From positions 1-64,000 of the forward strand of contig CAWKBS010000005.1 of the NCBI GenBank assembly GCA_963847985.1: a stretch of 64,000 nucleotides of DNA. The letters run 5' to 3'. Within the stretch, counting starts at the first letter, position 1; every line of letters starts with the position of its first letter. Source of the DNA: JAIBJN01 sp963847985 (lineage in GTDB: Bacteria; Actinomycetota; Thermoleophilia; Gaiellales; Gaiellaceae). The position numbers and the translations under genes were made by a program. Positions 1 to 6,845 of this stretch are shown piece by piece. Under the pieces are notes generated by a model. That model was not told the origin of the DNA and did not search any database. It worked only from the letters and a program-made list of their open reading frames with translations.

Positions 1-41
1 CCGGGCGGCGCAACGCCGGGGGTGGTGTTCCCTCGCCCGGG

Positions 42-491
42 CTACGGCTCGGGCCAGAGGTTTCTGGTGTGGTAGTCGATGCGGTGGTAGCGGCCCTCCA
101 GCGGGTGCCAGTCGTACCCGTCCCGGCTGTCGTAGCGGGCGTGCCCGTACCCCTGCCGAAGGAGACGCGTGCCGGCGTCTCTGCCGGCCACCCGGACGTA
201 GCGCAGCATGCGCCCGTAGTGGTCGGTGTCCTCCACCGAGGAAGGGTTGACCAGGTGCACCCGACCGCTGGCCGGGATGAACCGGTCCAGGCTGCGCTTG
301 GCTGCGTAGAAGTAGCGTCGCCCGGACTCGGGAGTGTCGTACCCGATCAGACGCACGTAGCGCCCGCTGGTCAGCCGAACGGTGTCGCCGTCGACGACGT
401 AGGCGACCCTCGCGGCGTCGGCAGTGGTGGCGAAGGCCGTCAGGCCGATGAAGGCGGCGGCGGCGATCGCGCCGGTTCTGCGTAGGGTCAT
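42..491 (-). CDS. Secreted thermonuclease-like nuclease (SNase fold)
   Basis: A 149-residue protein with a hydrophobic N-terminal signal segment (about residues 8-26, ending near ADA-A), so it is probably exported. The body matches the staphylococcal nuclease family. The RLIG-YDTPE block supplies Arg47, Asp52 and Glu55, and the HYGRMLRY block supplies Arg94; these correspond to the family's catalytic Arg, Asp, Glu and second Arg. It would hydrolyse DNA or RNA outside the membrane, using calcium. I chose the ATG preceded by a purine-rich GGGGAGAG Shine-Dalgarno region; the reading frame stays open upstream but that extension is arginine-rich noise. It stands alone, and the 230 bases between it and the next gene hold nothing I recognise. 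Confidence 0.85.
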   Translation of the reverse strand: MTLRRTGAIAAAAFIGLTAFATTADAARVAYVVDGDTVRLTSGRYVRLIGYDTPESGRRYFYAAKRSLDRFIPASGRVHLVNPSSVEDTDHYGRMLRYVRVAGRDAGTRLLRQGYGHARYDSRDGYDWHPLEGRYHRIDYHTRNLWPEP

Positions 492-721
492 GCCTGCTTC
501 TCTCCCCTTGTCGTGCGGGCCGGGCCAATCCCAGCTCCTTCCCGCTCTTTCCGTCGGCAGCGAGCGGCTGGCGCTTGAGGAAGGCGGTGTTAGAGGCGTT
601 CGCGGAGGACGATGCTGCGCGTTCGTCGGCGACCTCGGGCGAGAGGTTAGGGATTCACCCACCATGGGAGCCAGGAGAGGCCATCCGTCATGCGGCCCGG
701 GCGCATCTCGCCACGCACGAA

Positions 722-1087
722 CTAGGGCCAAGCGGGCGTCACGGGCTCGGAGCGCTCGAGGGCGCCCCAGTCGCTGCGCGCGGGGGCGAAGACGTCGATC
801 ACGACGGCCCCCTCCGCGCCGGCGCGGACCTCGTGCGGAACGTCGCCCTGAATACACCAGGTCGAGCCCGGGCCGAGCTCCTTCGTCTCGGCGCCGACGC
901 GGAACTCGAGCGTGCCGCGGATGACGAGGCCGAGCTGCTCGTTCGCGTGGTGGTGCTCGGGGACGATGGCGCCCGGGCCGAGCTCGACGACCGCCAGCGT
1001 GGACTGCTCGCCATGCACCTCCCTGGCGACCACGTTGTCCCAGACCCGCAGGGGGCCGATGGCCTCGATGTCCTCGAACGCGCTCAT
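722..1087 (-). CDS. Cupin-domain protein
   Basis: A 121-residue single-domain cupin. Motif 1 is EHHHANE with candidate metal ligands His45, His47 and Glu50, followed by the usual LVIRGTLEFRVG strand. Motif 2 contains PHEV with His85. Such small cupins bind a metal and act as dioxygenases, isomerases or ligand sensors; the substrate cannot be told from sequence. The ATG used sits 8 bases after a clear AGGAGG ribosome site, and the alternative GTG three codons earlier lies too close to that site. It is divergent from the corrinoid-binding-like gene. Confidence 0.75.
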   Translation of the reverse strand: MSAFEDIEAIGPLRVWDNVVAREVHGEQSTLAVVELGPGAIVPEHHHANEQLGLVIRGTLEFRVGAETKELGPGSTWCIQGDVPHEVRAGAEGAVVIDVFAPARSDWGALERSEPVTPAWP

Positions 1088-1141
1088 GCTCCGCACCTCC
1101 TGTCAGGAACGTCGGCTTCCGGGAGGCTAGCCGCGGGACGG

Positions 1142-1147
1142 TAGCCT
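1142..1147 (+). promoter_or_regulatory. -10 box TAGCCT, leaderless type
   Basis: TAGCCT lies 6 bases before the GTG of the corrinoid-binding-like gene, so transcription would begin at or next to the start codon. No Shine-Dalgarno sequence is visible. Confidence 0.55.
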
Positions 1148-1153
1148 GAGCGC

Positions 1154-2065
1154 GTGCGGATCTGCTCGCTCGTCCCCGCAGCGACCGAGGTGCTCTTCGC
1201 GCTCGGGCTCGGCGACCGGGTCGTCGGCGTGACGCACGAGTGCGACTGGCCGCCCGAGGCTGCGGCGAAGCCCGTCGTCACCGCCTCGCTGATCCAGACC
1301 GGCGACCTGACGAGCGCGGAGATCGACCGTCTCGTGGCGGCGACTGCGTGGGACGGCGGTCCGCTCTACGCGATCGACGAGGAGCGCTGGGCCGAGGTCG
1401 AGGCCGACGTGGTCGTCATGCAGGAGCTCTGCAAGGTGTGCGCCGTCTCGACCGACCAGGTCGAGGGCGTGCTCCGCGCGCGGCCGCTGGAGGTCGACGT
1501 GCTGGACTTCTCGCCCTCGACGATCGACGACATCGGCGAGACGATCGGGGCGCTCGGCGGCAGGCTGGACGCGGTCGGGGAGGCCGAGGAGCTGACCGTC
1601 GGAATGCGCAGCCGCCTCGACCGGGTGGCCTCGGCGCTGGCCGGGGTCGAGTCGTATCCGCGCGTCTTCGTGACCGAGTGGCTGGAACCGCCCTACTCCG
1701 CCGGCCACTGGGTCCCGGACATGGTGTCAGCGGCTGGGGGCATCGACGTGGCGGGGACTTCCGGCGAGCCGTCGCACCGGATGCGCTGGCCGGACGTGGC
1801 CGCGCTCGAGCCGGACGTGGTCGTCCTCGCGCCGTGTGGCTTCGACCTCGACCGCACGCTCTCCGAGGTCGTCCCGCTCGACCTCTCTGCGCACTTGCTG
1901 GGGACGCCGGCACGCCAGGAGAGCCGCGTCTTCGCGGTGGACGCGAACGCCATGTTCTCCCGCCCCGGCCCGCGGGTGGTCGACGGCGTCGAGGTGCTCG
2001 CGCACCTCCTCCATCCCGGCGAGTACCCCGACCCTGGGGCGCCGTGGAGCCGCATCCGGCTCTAG
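1154..2065 (+). CDS. BtuF/TroA-type periplasmic-binding fold protein, no signal peptide
   Basis: A 303-residue protein that opens directly with RICSLVPAATEVLFALGLGDRVVGVTHECD, the pattern of cobalamin/helical-backbone metal receptor proteins of the BtuF class. Two Rossmann-like lobes are recognisable, with a QELCKVCAVS segment between them and the late DVVVLAPCGFDL strand. It lacks a signal peptide or lipobox, so it is probably cytoplasmic, like many actinobacterial homologues without an ABC transporter. No transporter genes adjoin it. Its stop codon overlaps that of the convergent Rieske gene in a shared CTAG. Confidence 0.75.
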   Translation: MRICSLVPAATEVLFALGLGDRVVGVTHECDWPPEAAAKPVVTASLIQTGDLTSAEIDRLVAATAWDGGPLYAIDEERWAEVEADVVVMQELCKVCAVSTDQVEGVLRARPLEVDVLDFSPSTIDDIGETIGALGGRLDAVGEAEELTVGMRSRLDRVASALAGVESYPRVFVTEWLEPPYSAGHWVPDMVSAAGGIDVAGTSGEPSHRMRWPDVAALEPDVVVLAPCGFDLDRTLSEVVPLDLSAHLLGTPARQESRVFAVDANAMFSRPGPRVVDGVEVLAHLLHPGEYPDPGAPWSRIRL

Positions 2066-2382
2066 GAGGGTTCCAGTGTGATCCGGAGCTCTTCGCCGAC
2101 GAGCTCGACGGGGTATCGCCGCGCTGCCTCGTCGCCGACGAGGCACGCGCCCGTGGTGAGGTCGAAGCGCCAGCCGTGGTAGGCGCACTCCAGCACGCCG
2201 CCGAGCACATCGCCGTCTACGAGCGGGTTACCCTCGTGCGGGCAAGCGTTGTCGAAGGCATGGAGCTCTCCGTCGACTTGCAGGACGACGATCTCGCGGT
2301 CGCCGGCGTCCACGACCGCGCGCCCACCGGCGAGGACGTCGGCGCGGGCGGTCAGCACGCGCCCGGAAGCCGCATCGCTCAT
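2062..2382 (-). CDS. Rieske [2Fe-2S] ferredoxin-like protein
   Basis: A 106-residue small soluble Rieske protein. Box 1 CPH (Cys47, His49) and box 2 CAYHGW (Cys66, His69) give the full Cys2-His2 cluster ligand set. Proteins of this size act as electron carriers for oxygenases or as nitrite-reductase small-subunit-like proteins; no oxygenase gene adjoins it, so the partner is unknown. The start codon follows a TAGTCT -10 box by 7 bases, consistent with a leaderless message divergent from the cyclodeaminase gene. Confidence 0.85.
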   Translation of the reverse strand: MSDAASGRVLTARADVLAGGRAVVDAGDREIVVLQVDGELHAFDNACPHEGNPLVDGDVLGGVLECAYHGWRFDLTTGACLVGDEAARRYPVELVGEELRITLEPS

Positions 2383-2388
2383 GCGCCC

Positions 2389-2394
2389 TAGACT
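2389..2394 (+). promoter_or_regulatory. -10 box TAGACT for the cyclodeaminase gene
   Basis: TAGACT lies 10 bases before the GTG chosen for the cyclodeaminase-family gene. It overlaps the minus-strand -10 box of the Rieske gene, so the two promoters probably compete. Confidence 0.45.
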
Positions 2395-2395
2395 A
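2390..2395 (-). promoter_or_regulatory. -10 box TAGTCT for the Rieske gene
   Basis: Read on the minus strand, TAGTCT is 7 bases upstream of the Rieske ATG. It shares bases with the plus-strand TAGACT of the divergent cyclodeaminase gene. Confidence 0.6.
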
Positions 2396-2404
2396 TCCCG
2401 CCCC

Positions 2405-3334
2405 GTGCCCCTCTACCTTCGCGAAGCCGACGTCGAGGAGCTCCTCTCCCCGGCGGACGCCGTCGAGGCGGTGGAGGGCTGTTTCGCGCGCCTGGCGAAA
2501 GGCGTGGTCGAGAACGAGCCGCGGCGCCGACTGGGCCTCGAGGCGGGGCGACTCCACGTGATGGCCGCCGCCGACCGGGAGCTCCACCGCGCCGGGGTCA
2601 AGACGTACGTCGGGTTCGCCGAGGGAACGCGCTTCGTCGTCGCGCTCTTCGCAGCGGACGGGCCTGAGCTCCTGGCGCTGATCGAGGCCGATCGGCTCGG
2701 GCAGCTACGGACCGGCGCGGCGAGTGCAGTCGCCGCCCGTCACCTGGCGAAGCCGGGCGCGCGGACGCTCGGGCTCATCGGCACCGGCTGGCAGGCGGAG
2801 TCGCAGTTGGCGTGCGTCCGGGCGGCGCTGCCCGGGCTGGAGCAGGTCGTCGCCTACTCCCGCAACGAAGAGCGGCTGCAGGAGTTCTGCGACCGGCACG
2901 GCTGTGAAGCCGGGGAGTACAACCGCGACGCGGCGGAGCAGGACGTCGTCGTCACCATCACGACGTCGCGCGATCCCGTGCTCCGGGGCGAGTGGCTTCG
3001 CCCCGGCGCGCTCGTCTGCGCGGCCGGAGCGAACCGGATCGAGGCGCGTGAGCTCGACAACGCAGTGCTCGAGCGGGCGAGCTTCGTCTGCTGCGACTCG
3101 CTCGACCAGGCCCGGATCGAGGCCGGTGACCTCGTCGAGCCGATCGAGCGCGGCGTCCTCGACTGGCTCGAGGTCCACGAGCTCTACGAAGTCGTCGCCG
3201 GCGAGACGGTCGGCCGTCAGGACGATGACGACATCGTCCTCTTCAAGAGCCTCGGCATCGCGGCGACGGACGTCGCGGTCGCGTCGCTCGTCCACGACCG
3301 AGCGCGCGAGCGCGGGCTCGGTGTCGAGCTCTAG
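2405..3334 (+). CDS. Ornithine cyclodeaminase / mu-crystallin family protein
   Basis: A 309-residue protein with the family's N-terminal LREADVEELLSPADAVEAVEGCF helix, the QLRTGAASAVAARHLA segment and a GLIGTGWQAESQ NAD-binding glycine loop (about residues 120-130). Members deaminate ornithine to proline or act as imine or amino-acid dehydrogenases such as alanine dehydrogenase; which applies here is unclear. The GTG start fits the family N-terminus and the -10 box. An in-frame ATG 24 bases upstream would overlap the start of the divergent Rieske gene. Its stop shares a CTAG with the convergent GNAT gene. Confidence 0.85.
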   Translation: MPLYLREADVEELLSPADAVEAVEGCFARLAKGVVENEPRRRLGLEAGRLHVMAAADRELHRAGVKTYVGFAEGTRFVVALFAADGPELLALIEADRLGQLRTGAASAVAARHLAKPGARTLGLIGTGWQAESQLACVRAALPGLEQVVAYSRNEERLQEFCDRHGCEAGEYNRDAAEQDVVVTITTSRDPVLRGEWLRPGALVCAAGANRIEARELDNAVLERASFVCCDSLDQARIEAGDLVEPIERGVLDWLEVHELYEVVAGETVGRQDDDDIVLFKSLGIAATDVAVASLVHDRARERGLGVEL

Positions 3335-3843
3335 CGGAGGTCTTCTCGAAGGAGGTCGAGCAGCAGGCCGTCGTGCCAGTTGCCGTCGGTGCCCCGCTCG
3401 TACTGCCGCATCACCCCGACCCGCGTGAAGCCGACTCGCTCGTAGGCGCGAATTGCGCGCTCGTTGGAGACAGCCGGGTCGATGACGATGCGGTGATGGC
3501 CGCGCTCGTCGAAGAGCCAGCGAGCGAGCGTGCGCACCGCGTCCGGGCCCAGGCCCTGGCCGTGGTGCTCCGACGTCAGGAAGATGTCGATGTTCGCGTG
3601 GCGGTAGTCCGGCTCGGTCTCCTCGCCGGCCTCGGCGAGTCCGATGAGCTCGCCGTCGAGCTCGACGGCGAAGACGAAGCCATCCTCGTCGGGCCCGGCC
3701 TTCTCCACGATGTCCCGCTCCGTCAGCCCGAGCCACCAGTGCGCCACCTCGGGCTCGGCCGCGATCTCGCCCAGGCGAGGCGCGTCTCCGGGCTCGAGCG
3801 GGCGGAGCGTCACGCGCTCGCCGCGAAGGCGTGGGCCGATCAC
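3331..3843 (-). CDS. GNAT-family N-acetyltransferase
   Basis: A 170-residue acetyltransferase of the RimJ/RimL and aminoglycoside-6'-acetyltransferase-like group. It has the N-terminal LRGERVTLRPLEPGDAPRL strand, the HHGQGLGPDAVRTLARWLF acetyl-CoA loop (Q/R-x-x-G-x-G type) and the late NERAIRAYERVGF helix. It transfers an acetyl group from acetyl-CoA to an amine; the substrate (ribosomal protein, drug or metabolite) is not evident. GTG start. It runs convergent to the cyclodeaminase gene. Confidence 0.85.
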   Translation of the reverse strand: MIGPRLRGERVTLRPLEPGDAPRLGEIAAEPEVAHWWLGLTERDIVEKAGPDEDGFVFAVELDGELIGLAEAGEETEPDYRHANIDIFLTSEHHGQGLGPDAVRTLARWLFDERGHHRIVIDPAVSNERAIRAYERVGFTRVGVMRQYERGTDGNWHDGLLLDLLREDLR

Positions 3844-3852
3844 GGCCGGCGG

Positions 3853-4125
3853 CTAGCTGACGTCGCGGACGCGCTCGGCCGCCACCGCGGCCGTGTCCTC
3901 GCCAACCGCGCGGATGACCTCGGGCCGCTCGAGCAGGCGGAGCCGCTGCTCGTCCGTCGCGCGGTTCTTGAGGTACGGGTCGTCGAGGATGTCCTCCAGC
4001 GAGCGGCCCTGCCGGTGCTCGCGGACGACGTATGCAGAAAGCGCGTCTTCCTTGGACATCCCCCGCGTGGGCTCCGTCGCCGTCGTCTCGTCGCCCTTGC
4101 CGAAGAGTTTGGAGAAGAAACCCAC
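3853..4125 (-). CDS. Conserved hypothetical protein, 90 aa
   Basis: A small, charged, soluble protein that begins MGFFSKLFGKGDE and is rich in Glu, Arg and Asp, with predicted helices (SKEDALSAYVVREH, SLEDILDDPYLKNR, RLRLLERPEVIRAVGED). I do not recognise a family. The GTG start lies 6 bases after a TACAAT -10 box, which supports it as a real, leaderless gene. It is divergent from another hypothetical gene only 23 bases away, and the two -10 boxes overlap. Confidence 0.65.
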   Translation of the reverse strand: MGFFSKLFGKGDETTATEPTRGMSKEDALSAYVVREHRQGRSLEDILDDPYLKNRATDEQRLRLLERPEVIRAVGEDTAAVAAERVRDVS

Positions 4126-4131
4126 GCGGCG

Positions 4132-4137
4132 ATTGTA
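4132..4137 (-). promoter_or_regulatory. -10 box TACAAT, leaderless type
   Basis: A near-consensus TACAAT sits 6 bases upstream of the 90-aa gene's GTG on the minus strand. Two of its bases are shared with the divergent TATCCT. Confidence 0.65.
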
Positions 4138-4141
4138 TCCT
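4136..4141 (+). promoter_or_regulatory. -10 box TATCCT, leaderless type
   Basis: TATCCT lies 7 bases before the GTG of the 113-aa gene and overlaps the opposing TACAAT box, so only one polymerase could open this site at a time. Confidence 0.6.
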
Positions 4142-4148
4142 TGCCGCG

Positions 4149-4490
4149 GTGGACCCCGACGGCATGCGATTCGCCTCGCGGACGCTGCAGGCGCTCGGCG
4201 AGGATGGTGCGCGCGAGGAGATCCTGATCTGGATCGAGCGCCGGCCGGGGGCGCTGTGGGCAGTCGGGAGGGCGATCGACCTCGGGAACCGGCGGATTCC
4301 GCAGCCTCGGCCCGACGACTACGTCTTCGAGGGCTACGAGATGGGCGACGCCCTTGCCGCCGCCAACTCCGCGCTGAGCGACGACCTCGAGGTCTCCGCC
4401 GAGGAGGGCCTGACGGCGGCCGTCCCGGCGTTCACCGAGGACGAGCTCCTGAAGCCGCTGGAGCGCTGGTTCTTCGGCCACAAGCCCTGA
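4149..4490 (+). CDS. Hypothetical protein, 113 aa
   Basis: A soluble acidic protein beginning VDPDGMRFASRTLQALGEDGAR and containing a WIERRPGALWAVGRAIDLG segment. I recognise no family. Continuous coding character, a -10 box 7 bases before the GTG and a divergent partner support it. The frame is open further upstream, but that part is an antisense shadow of the divergent gene. Confidence 0.6.
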   Translation: MDPDGMRFASRTLQALGEDGAREEILIWIERRPGALWAVGRAIDLGNRRIPQPRPDDYVFEGYEMGDALAAANSALSDDLEVSAEEGLTAAVPAFTEDELLKPLERWFFGHKP

Positions 4491-4538
4491 CCGGCGCGGG
4501 CGGAGTCGAGGCCGCCCGGTCTTTGCAGGCCACGGCCC

Positions 4539-4566
4539 GAGCGTCTCGCTCTGCGGGGCCACCCCG
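4539..4566. other. Convergent intergenic region with two short hairpins
   Basis: The 154-base gap between two convergent genes contains GAGCG-TCT-CGCTC (from 4539) and CGGGG-CCA-CCCCG (from 4554). These are short perfect hairpins that may help terminate both transcripts. Neither is followed by a T-run. Confidence 0.3.
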
Positions 4567-4644
4567 TGCCTCCACCCGCTGTGAGCGTAACGAGGAAAAG
4601 CGCACGCGTGGCGCGCGGAGTGTGCCGAGAGCGTGAAACCCGAC

Positions 4645-5304
4645 CTACGCGATGCCGATCTGCATCGCCAGCGCGCGCGAGATGGCGTGCTCCTGGCCGT
4701 CGACCGCGACCGTCACCGGGCCGTCGAACGGCTCGGACCGGCGCATCGTCACGCGACCGCCGGGGACGAGGCGGAGCCCGGCCAGGTAGCGGAGCAGCTC
4801 TGAGTCGGCGTCCGGCACGCGTCTGACCGTCGCCTCTTCGCCGGGCTCGAGCGCGTCGAGAGAGCGGAGTCTGCGCGTCTCGACGTGAAGACCGGCATCC
4901 GGAATCGGGTCGCCGTGCGGGTCGTAGGTGGGGTAACCGAGTTGCTCGTCGATGCGCGCCTCGAGCTCCTCGGAGAGGACGTGCTCGAGCCGGTCCGCCT
5001 CGGCGTGCACCGCCTCGATCGGGACCCCGAGCGTCTCGGCGAGGTACTGCTCGAGGAGCCGGTGGTGTCGGATCACCTCGAGCGCGATCTTCGTCCCGTC
5101 CTCCGAGAGCACGACGCCGTGATAGGGCGAGTGCTCGGCCAGACCGAGCACCGCGAGCTTCTTCAGCATCGAGGTGACGGACGAGGGCGCGACGCCCATC
5201 CTCCGTGCGATCGCAGTCGTGGTCGGGCGCGTCCCCTCGGACTCGAGCTTGTAGATCTCCTTGAGGTAGTCCTGGATCGCGGCCGACAGATCAGGTTTAG
5301 ACAC
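4645..5304 (-). CDS. DtxR/MntR-family metal-dependent repressor
   Basis: A 219-residue protein with the three-part DtxR plan. It has an N-terminal winged helix (residues 1-60, DYLKEIYKLE then the RPTTTAIARRMGVAPSSVTSMLKKL helix-turn-helix), a dimerisation and metal-binding domain (HHRLLEQYLAETLG then HAEADRLEHVLSEELEARID) and a C-terminal FeoA/SH3-like domain. It would repress iron or manganese uptake genes when metal is plentiful. No transport genes lie nearby, so its targets are elsewhere. The GTG start follows a strong TAGAAT -10 box by 7 bases. The sequence around the start contains loosely matching TCAGG/TGAGG half-sites, too weak to call a metal box. Confidence 0.9.
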   Translation of the reverse strand: MSKPDLSAAIQDYLKEIYKLESEGTRPTTTAIARRMGVAPSSVTSMLKKLAVLGLAEHSPYHGVVLSEDGTKIALEVIRHHRLLEQYLAETLGVPIEAVHAEADRLEHVLSEELEARIDEQLGYPTYDPHGDPIPDAGLHVETRRLRSLDALEPGEEATVRRVPDADSELLRYLAGLRLVPGGRVTMRRSEPFDGPVTVAVDGQEHAISRALAMQIGIA

Positions 5305-5311
5305 GCCTCAA

Positions 5312-5317
5312 ATTCTA
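5312..5317 (-). promoter_or_regulatory. -10 box TAGAAT for the DtxR-type gene
   Basis: TAGAAT on the minus strand ends 7 bases before the GTG start, with no intervening ribosome site, indicating a leaderless message. Confidence 0.65.
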
Positions 5318-5355
5318 GCCTCCTGTTGTGCGGACGCATGGCAGGGCCGGCTTGC

Positions 5356-5361
5356 TAGCCT
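5356..5361 (+). promoter_or_regulatory. -10 box TAGCCT for mqnD
   Basis: TAGCCT lies 9 bases before the TTG start of mqnD, slightly longer than the 6-7 base spacing seen for most other genes here. Confidence 0.45.
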
Positions 5362-5370
5362 CGCGCCCTC

Positions 5371-6201
5371 TTGCGGATTCGCCTTGGACATAGCCCGGAC
5401 CCCGACGACGCGTTCATGTTCTGGGGCCTCGCGGCCGACCGTGTCGATGCCCGCGGCTTCGAGTTCGAGCACGTGCTCGAGGGCATCCAGACGCTCAACG
5501 AGTGGGCGCTCGAGGGCCGGCTCGAGGTGACCGCCATCTCTCTGCACGCGTACCCGTTCGTGCAGGACAAGTACGTGATCCTCCCGCACGGCGCGAGCAT
5601 GGGCTCCGGCTACGGGCCCGTCGTCGTCTCGAAGCGTCCGCTTCAGAAGGCCGACCTTCGCGACGTCGAGATCGCGGTGCCCGGCCGGATGACGACCGCG
5701 TTCCTCACGCTCGGTCTCTACCTCGGCGGGGAGTTCCGCTACCGGGAGGTTCCGTTCGACCAGATCATGGAGGAGGTCGAGGACGGGCGCGCCGAGGCAG
5801 GCCTGCTCATCCACGAGGGCCAGCTCACGTACGAGCGCCGCGGGCTCGAGCGGGTGGTCGACCTCGGTGAGTGGTGGCTCCTCGAGACGGGCCTGCCGTT
5901 GCCGCTCGGGATCAACGTTGCCCGGCGCAACCTCGGGGACGACGTCCTGCCCGAGCTTTCCGACGTGCTCCGCGACTCGATCCGGGCCGGCCTCGCCAAC
6001 CGTGAGGAGGCGCTCGAGTACGCGCTCCAGTACGGGCGCGGGCTGTCCACCGAGCTCGCCGACAAGTTCGTCGGCATGTACGTCAACGAGCTGACCGAGG
6101 ACTACGGCGAGGAGGGCCGCCAGGCCGTGGCCGAGCTCCTCCGGCGCGGCGAGGAGGCCGGCTCGTTCGAGCGTCCCGTCCGCGTCGAGTTCGTCGACTA
6201 G
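5371..6201 (+). CDS. mqnD: 1,4-dihydroxy-6-naphthoate synthase (MqnD)
   Basis: A 276-residue enzyme of the futalosine menaquinone pathway, with the periplasmic-binding-like fold shared by MqnA and MqnD. The opening RLGHSPDPDDAFMFWGL is diagnostic of MqnD, as are the later HGASMGSGYGPVVV and PGRMTTAFLTL segments. It converts cyclic dehypoxanthinyl futalosine to 1,4-dihydroxy-6-naphthoate in the cytoplasm. The partners mqnE, mqnA and mqnC lie about 50 kb away in this window. It starts with TTG. The stop overlaps that of the convergent lipoprotein gene in CTAG. Confidence 0.93.
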   Translation: MRIRLGHSPDPDDAFMFWGLAADRVDARGFEFEHVLEGIQTLNEWALEGRLEVTAISLHAYPFVQDKYVILPHGASMGSGYGPVVVSKRPLQKADLRDVEIAVPGRMTTAFLTLGLYLGGEFRYREVPFDQIMEEVEDGRAEAGLLIHEGQLTYERRGLERVVDLGEWWLLETGLPLPLGINVARRNLGDDVLPELSDVLRDSIRAGLANREEALEYALQYGRGLSTELADKFVGMYVNELTEDYGEEGRQAVAELLRRGEEAGSFERPVRVEFVD

Positions 6202-6845
6202 CGCTCGCTGATCCGGAACGACTCCGCGGAGCGCTCGAAGTCGGCGGCGTAGCTCTCGGCGGCCGAGGCGAGCGCCGTGTACGTCAGCGTGTAGCCGACG
6301 CCGTTCTCGAAGAGGACGTACTGGAGGGCCGCGAGCGGTTGGCCCGCCCCGCCCAGCGTGTGCTCGTACCGGAGGGACATGGCCTCGCCGGCCGGCAGGT
6401 CGAGCCGCTCCTCCTCGATGCCGGAGACGCCGAAGGCCTCGACCTGGCTCGCCGACGCCGCGAAGTAGTCCTCCCGGGTGGTGCCCTCGGGGACGTCGTC
6501 GATCACGACGACGTTGAGGTTGGTCGTGAAGCCGTCGTCGGGCTCGGGCGCCAGCGCGAAGAGCTTGATCGGCGAGCTCTCCGTCCCGATCTGGTCGATG
6601 ACGGGCGCCAGCTCTGGATCGGACTCACGGATCGCGTCGAGGACCTCGTCGTCGACCACCTCGTCGGCGCTCAGCGCTCTCCAGTCGGACGGGACGCCGA
6701 TCGAGAACCCGGACGACGCCACCTCGTAGGTGGTGAGCCCGTCCTCCTCGGCGATCTGCTCCGGCTCGTCGTCCCCGCCGCCGCAGGCGGCGAGCGCGAT
6801 GACGAGGAGCGGGACGACGAGGGCCCGTGAATAGACTGAGCGCAT
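6198..6845 (-). CDS. Putative lipoprotein, 215 aa
   Basis: A short basic N-terminus, a hydrophobic stretch and a lipobox LAAC with Cys21 followed by GGGDDEPEQ make this a likely membrane-anchored lipoprotein outside the cell. The rest is a soluble domain with SGFSIGVPSDWRALS near the start, a pattern seen in PsbP/DUF1795-like and other small actinobacterial lipoproteins. Its function is unknown. The chosen ATG overlaps the ATG of the divergent thiolase by two bases. Longer in-frame starts would lie inside the thiolase gene. Confidence 0.75.
   Translation of the reverse strand: MRSVYSRALVVPLLVIALAACGGGDDEPEQIAEEDGLTTYEVASSGFSIGVPSDWRALSADEVVDDEVLDAIRESDPELAPVIDQIGTESSPIKLFALAPEPDDGFTTNLNVVVIDDVPEGTTREDYFAASASQVEAFGVSGIEEERLDLPAGEAMSLRYEHTLGGAGQPLAALQYVLFENGVGYTLTYTALASAAESYAADFERSAESFRISER
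6832..6837 (+). promoter_or_regulatory. -10 box TAGACT for the thiolase gene
   Basis: TAGACT ends 6 bases before the thiolase ATG. It lies inside the 5' end of the divergent lipoprotein gene. Confidence 0.6.

Noticed and set aside
4491..4644. Possible structured RNA in the convergent gap
   Set aside because: Only two short hairpins are seen and no tRNA, RNase P, 6S or riboswitch core fits.
5286..5320. DtxR/IdeR iron box at the DtxR-type start
   Set aside because: TCAGG/TGAGG half-sites match the consensus poorly and are not symmetric enough.
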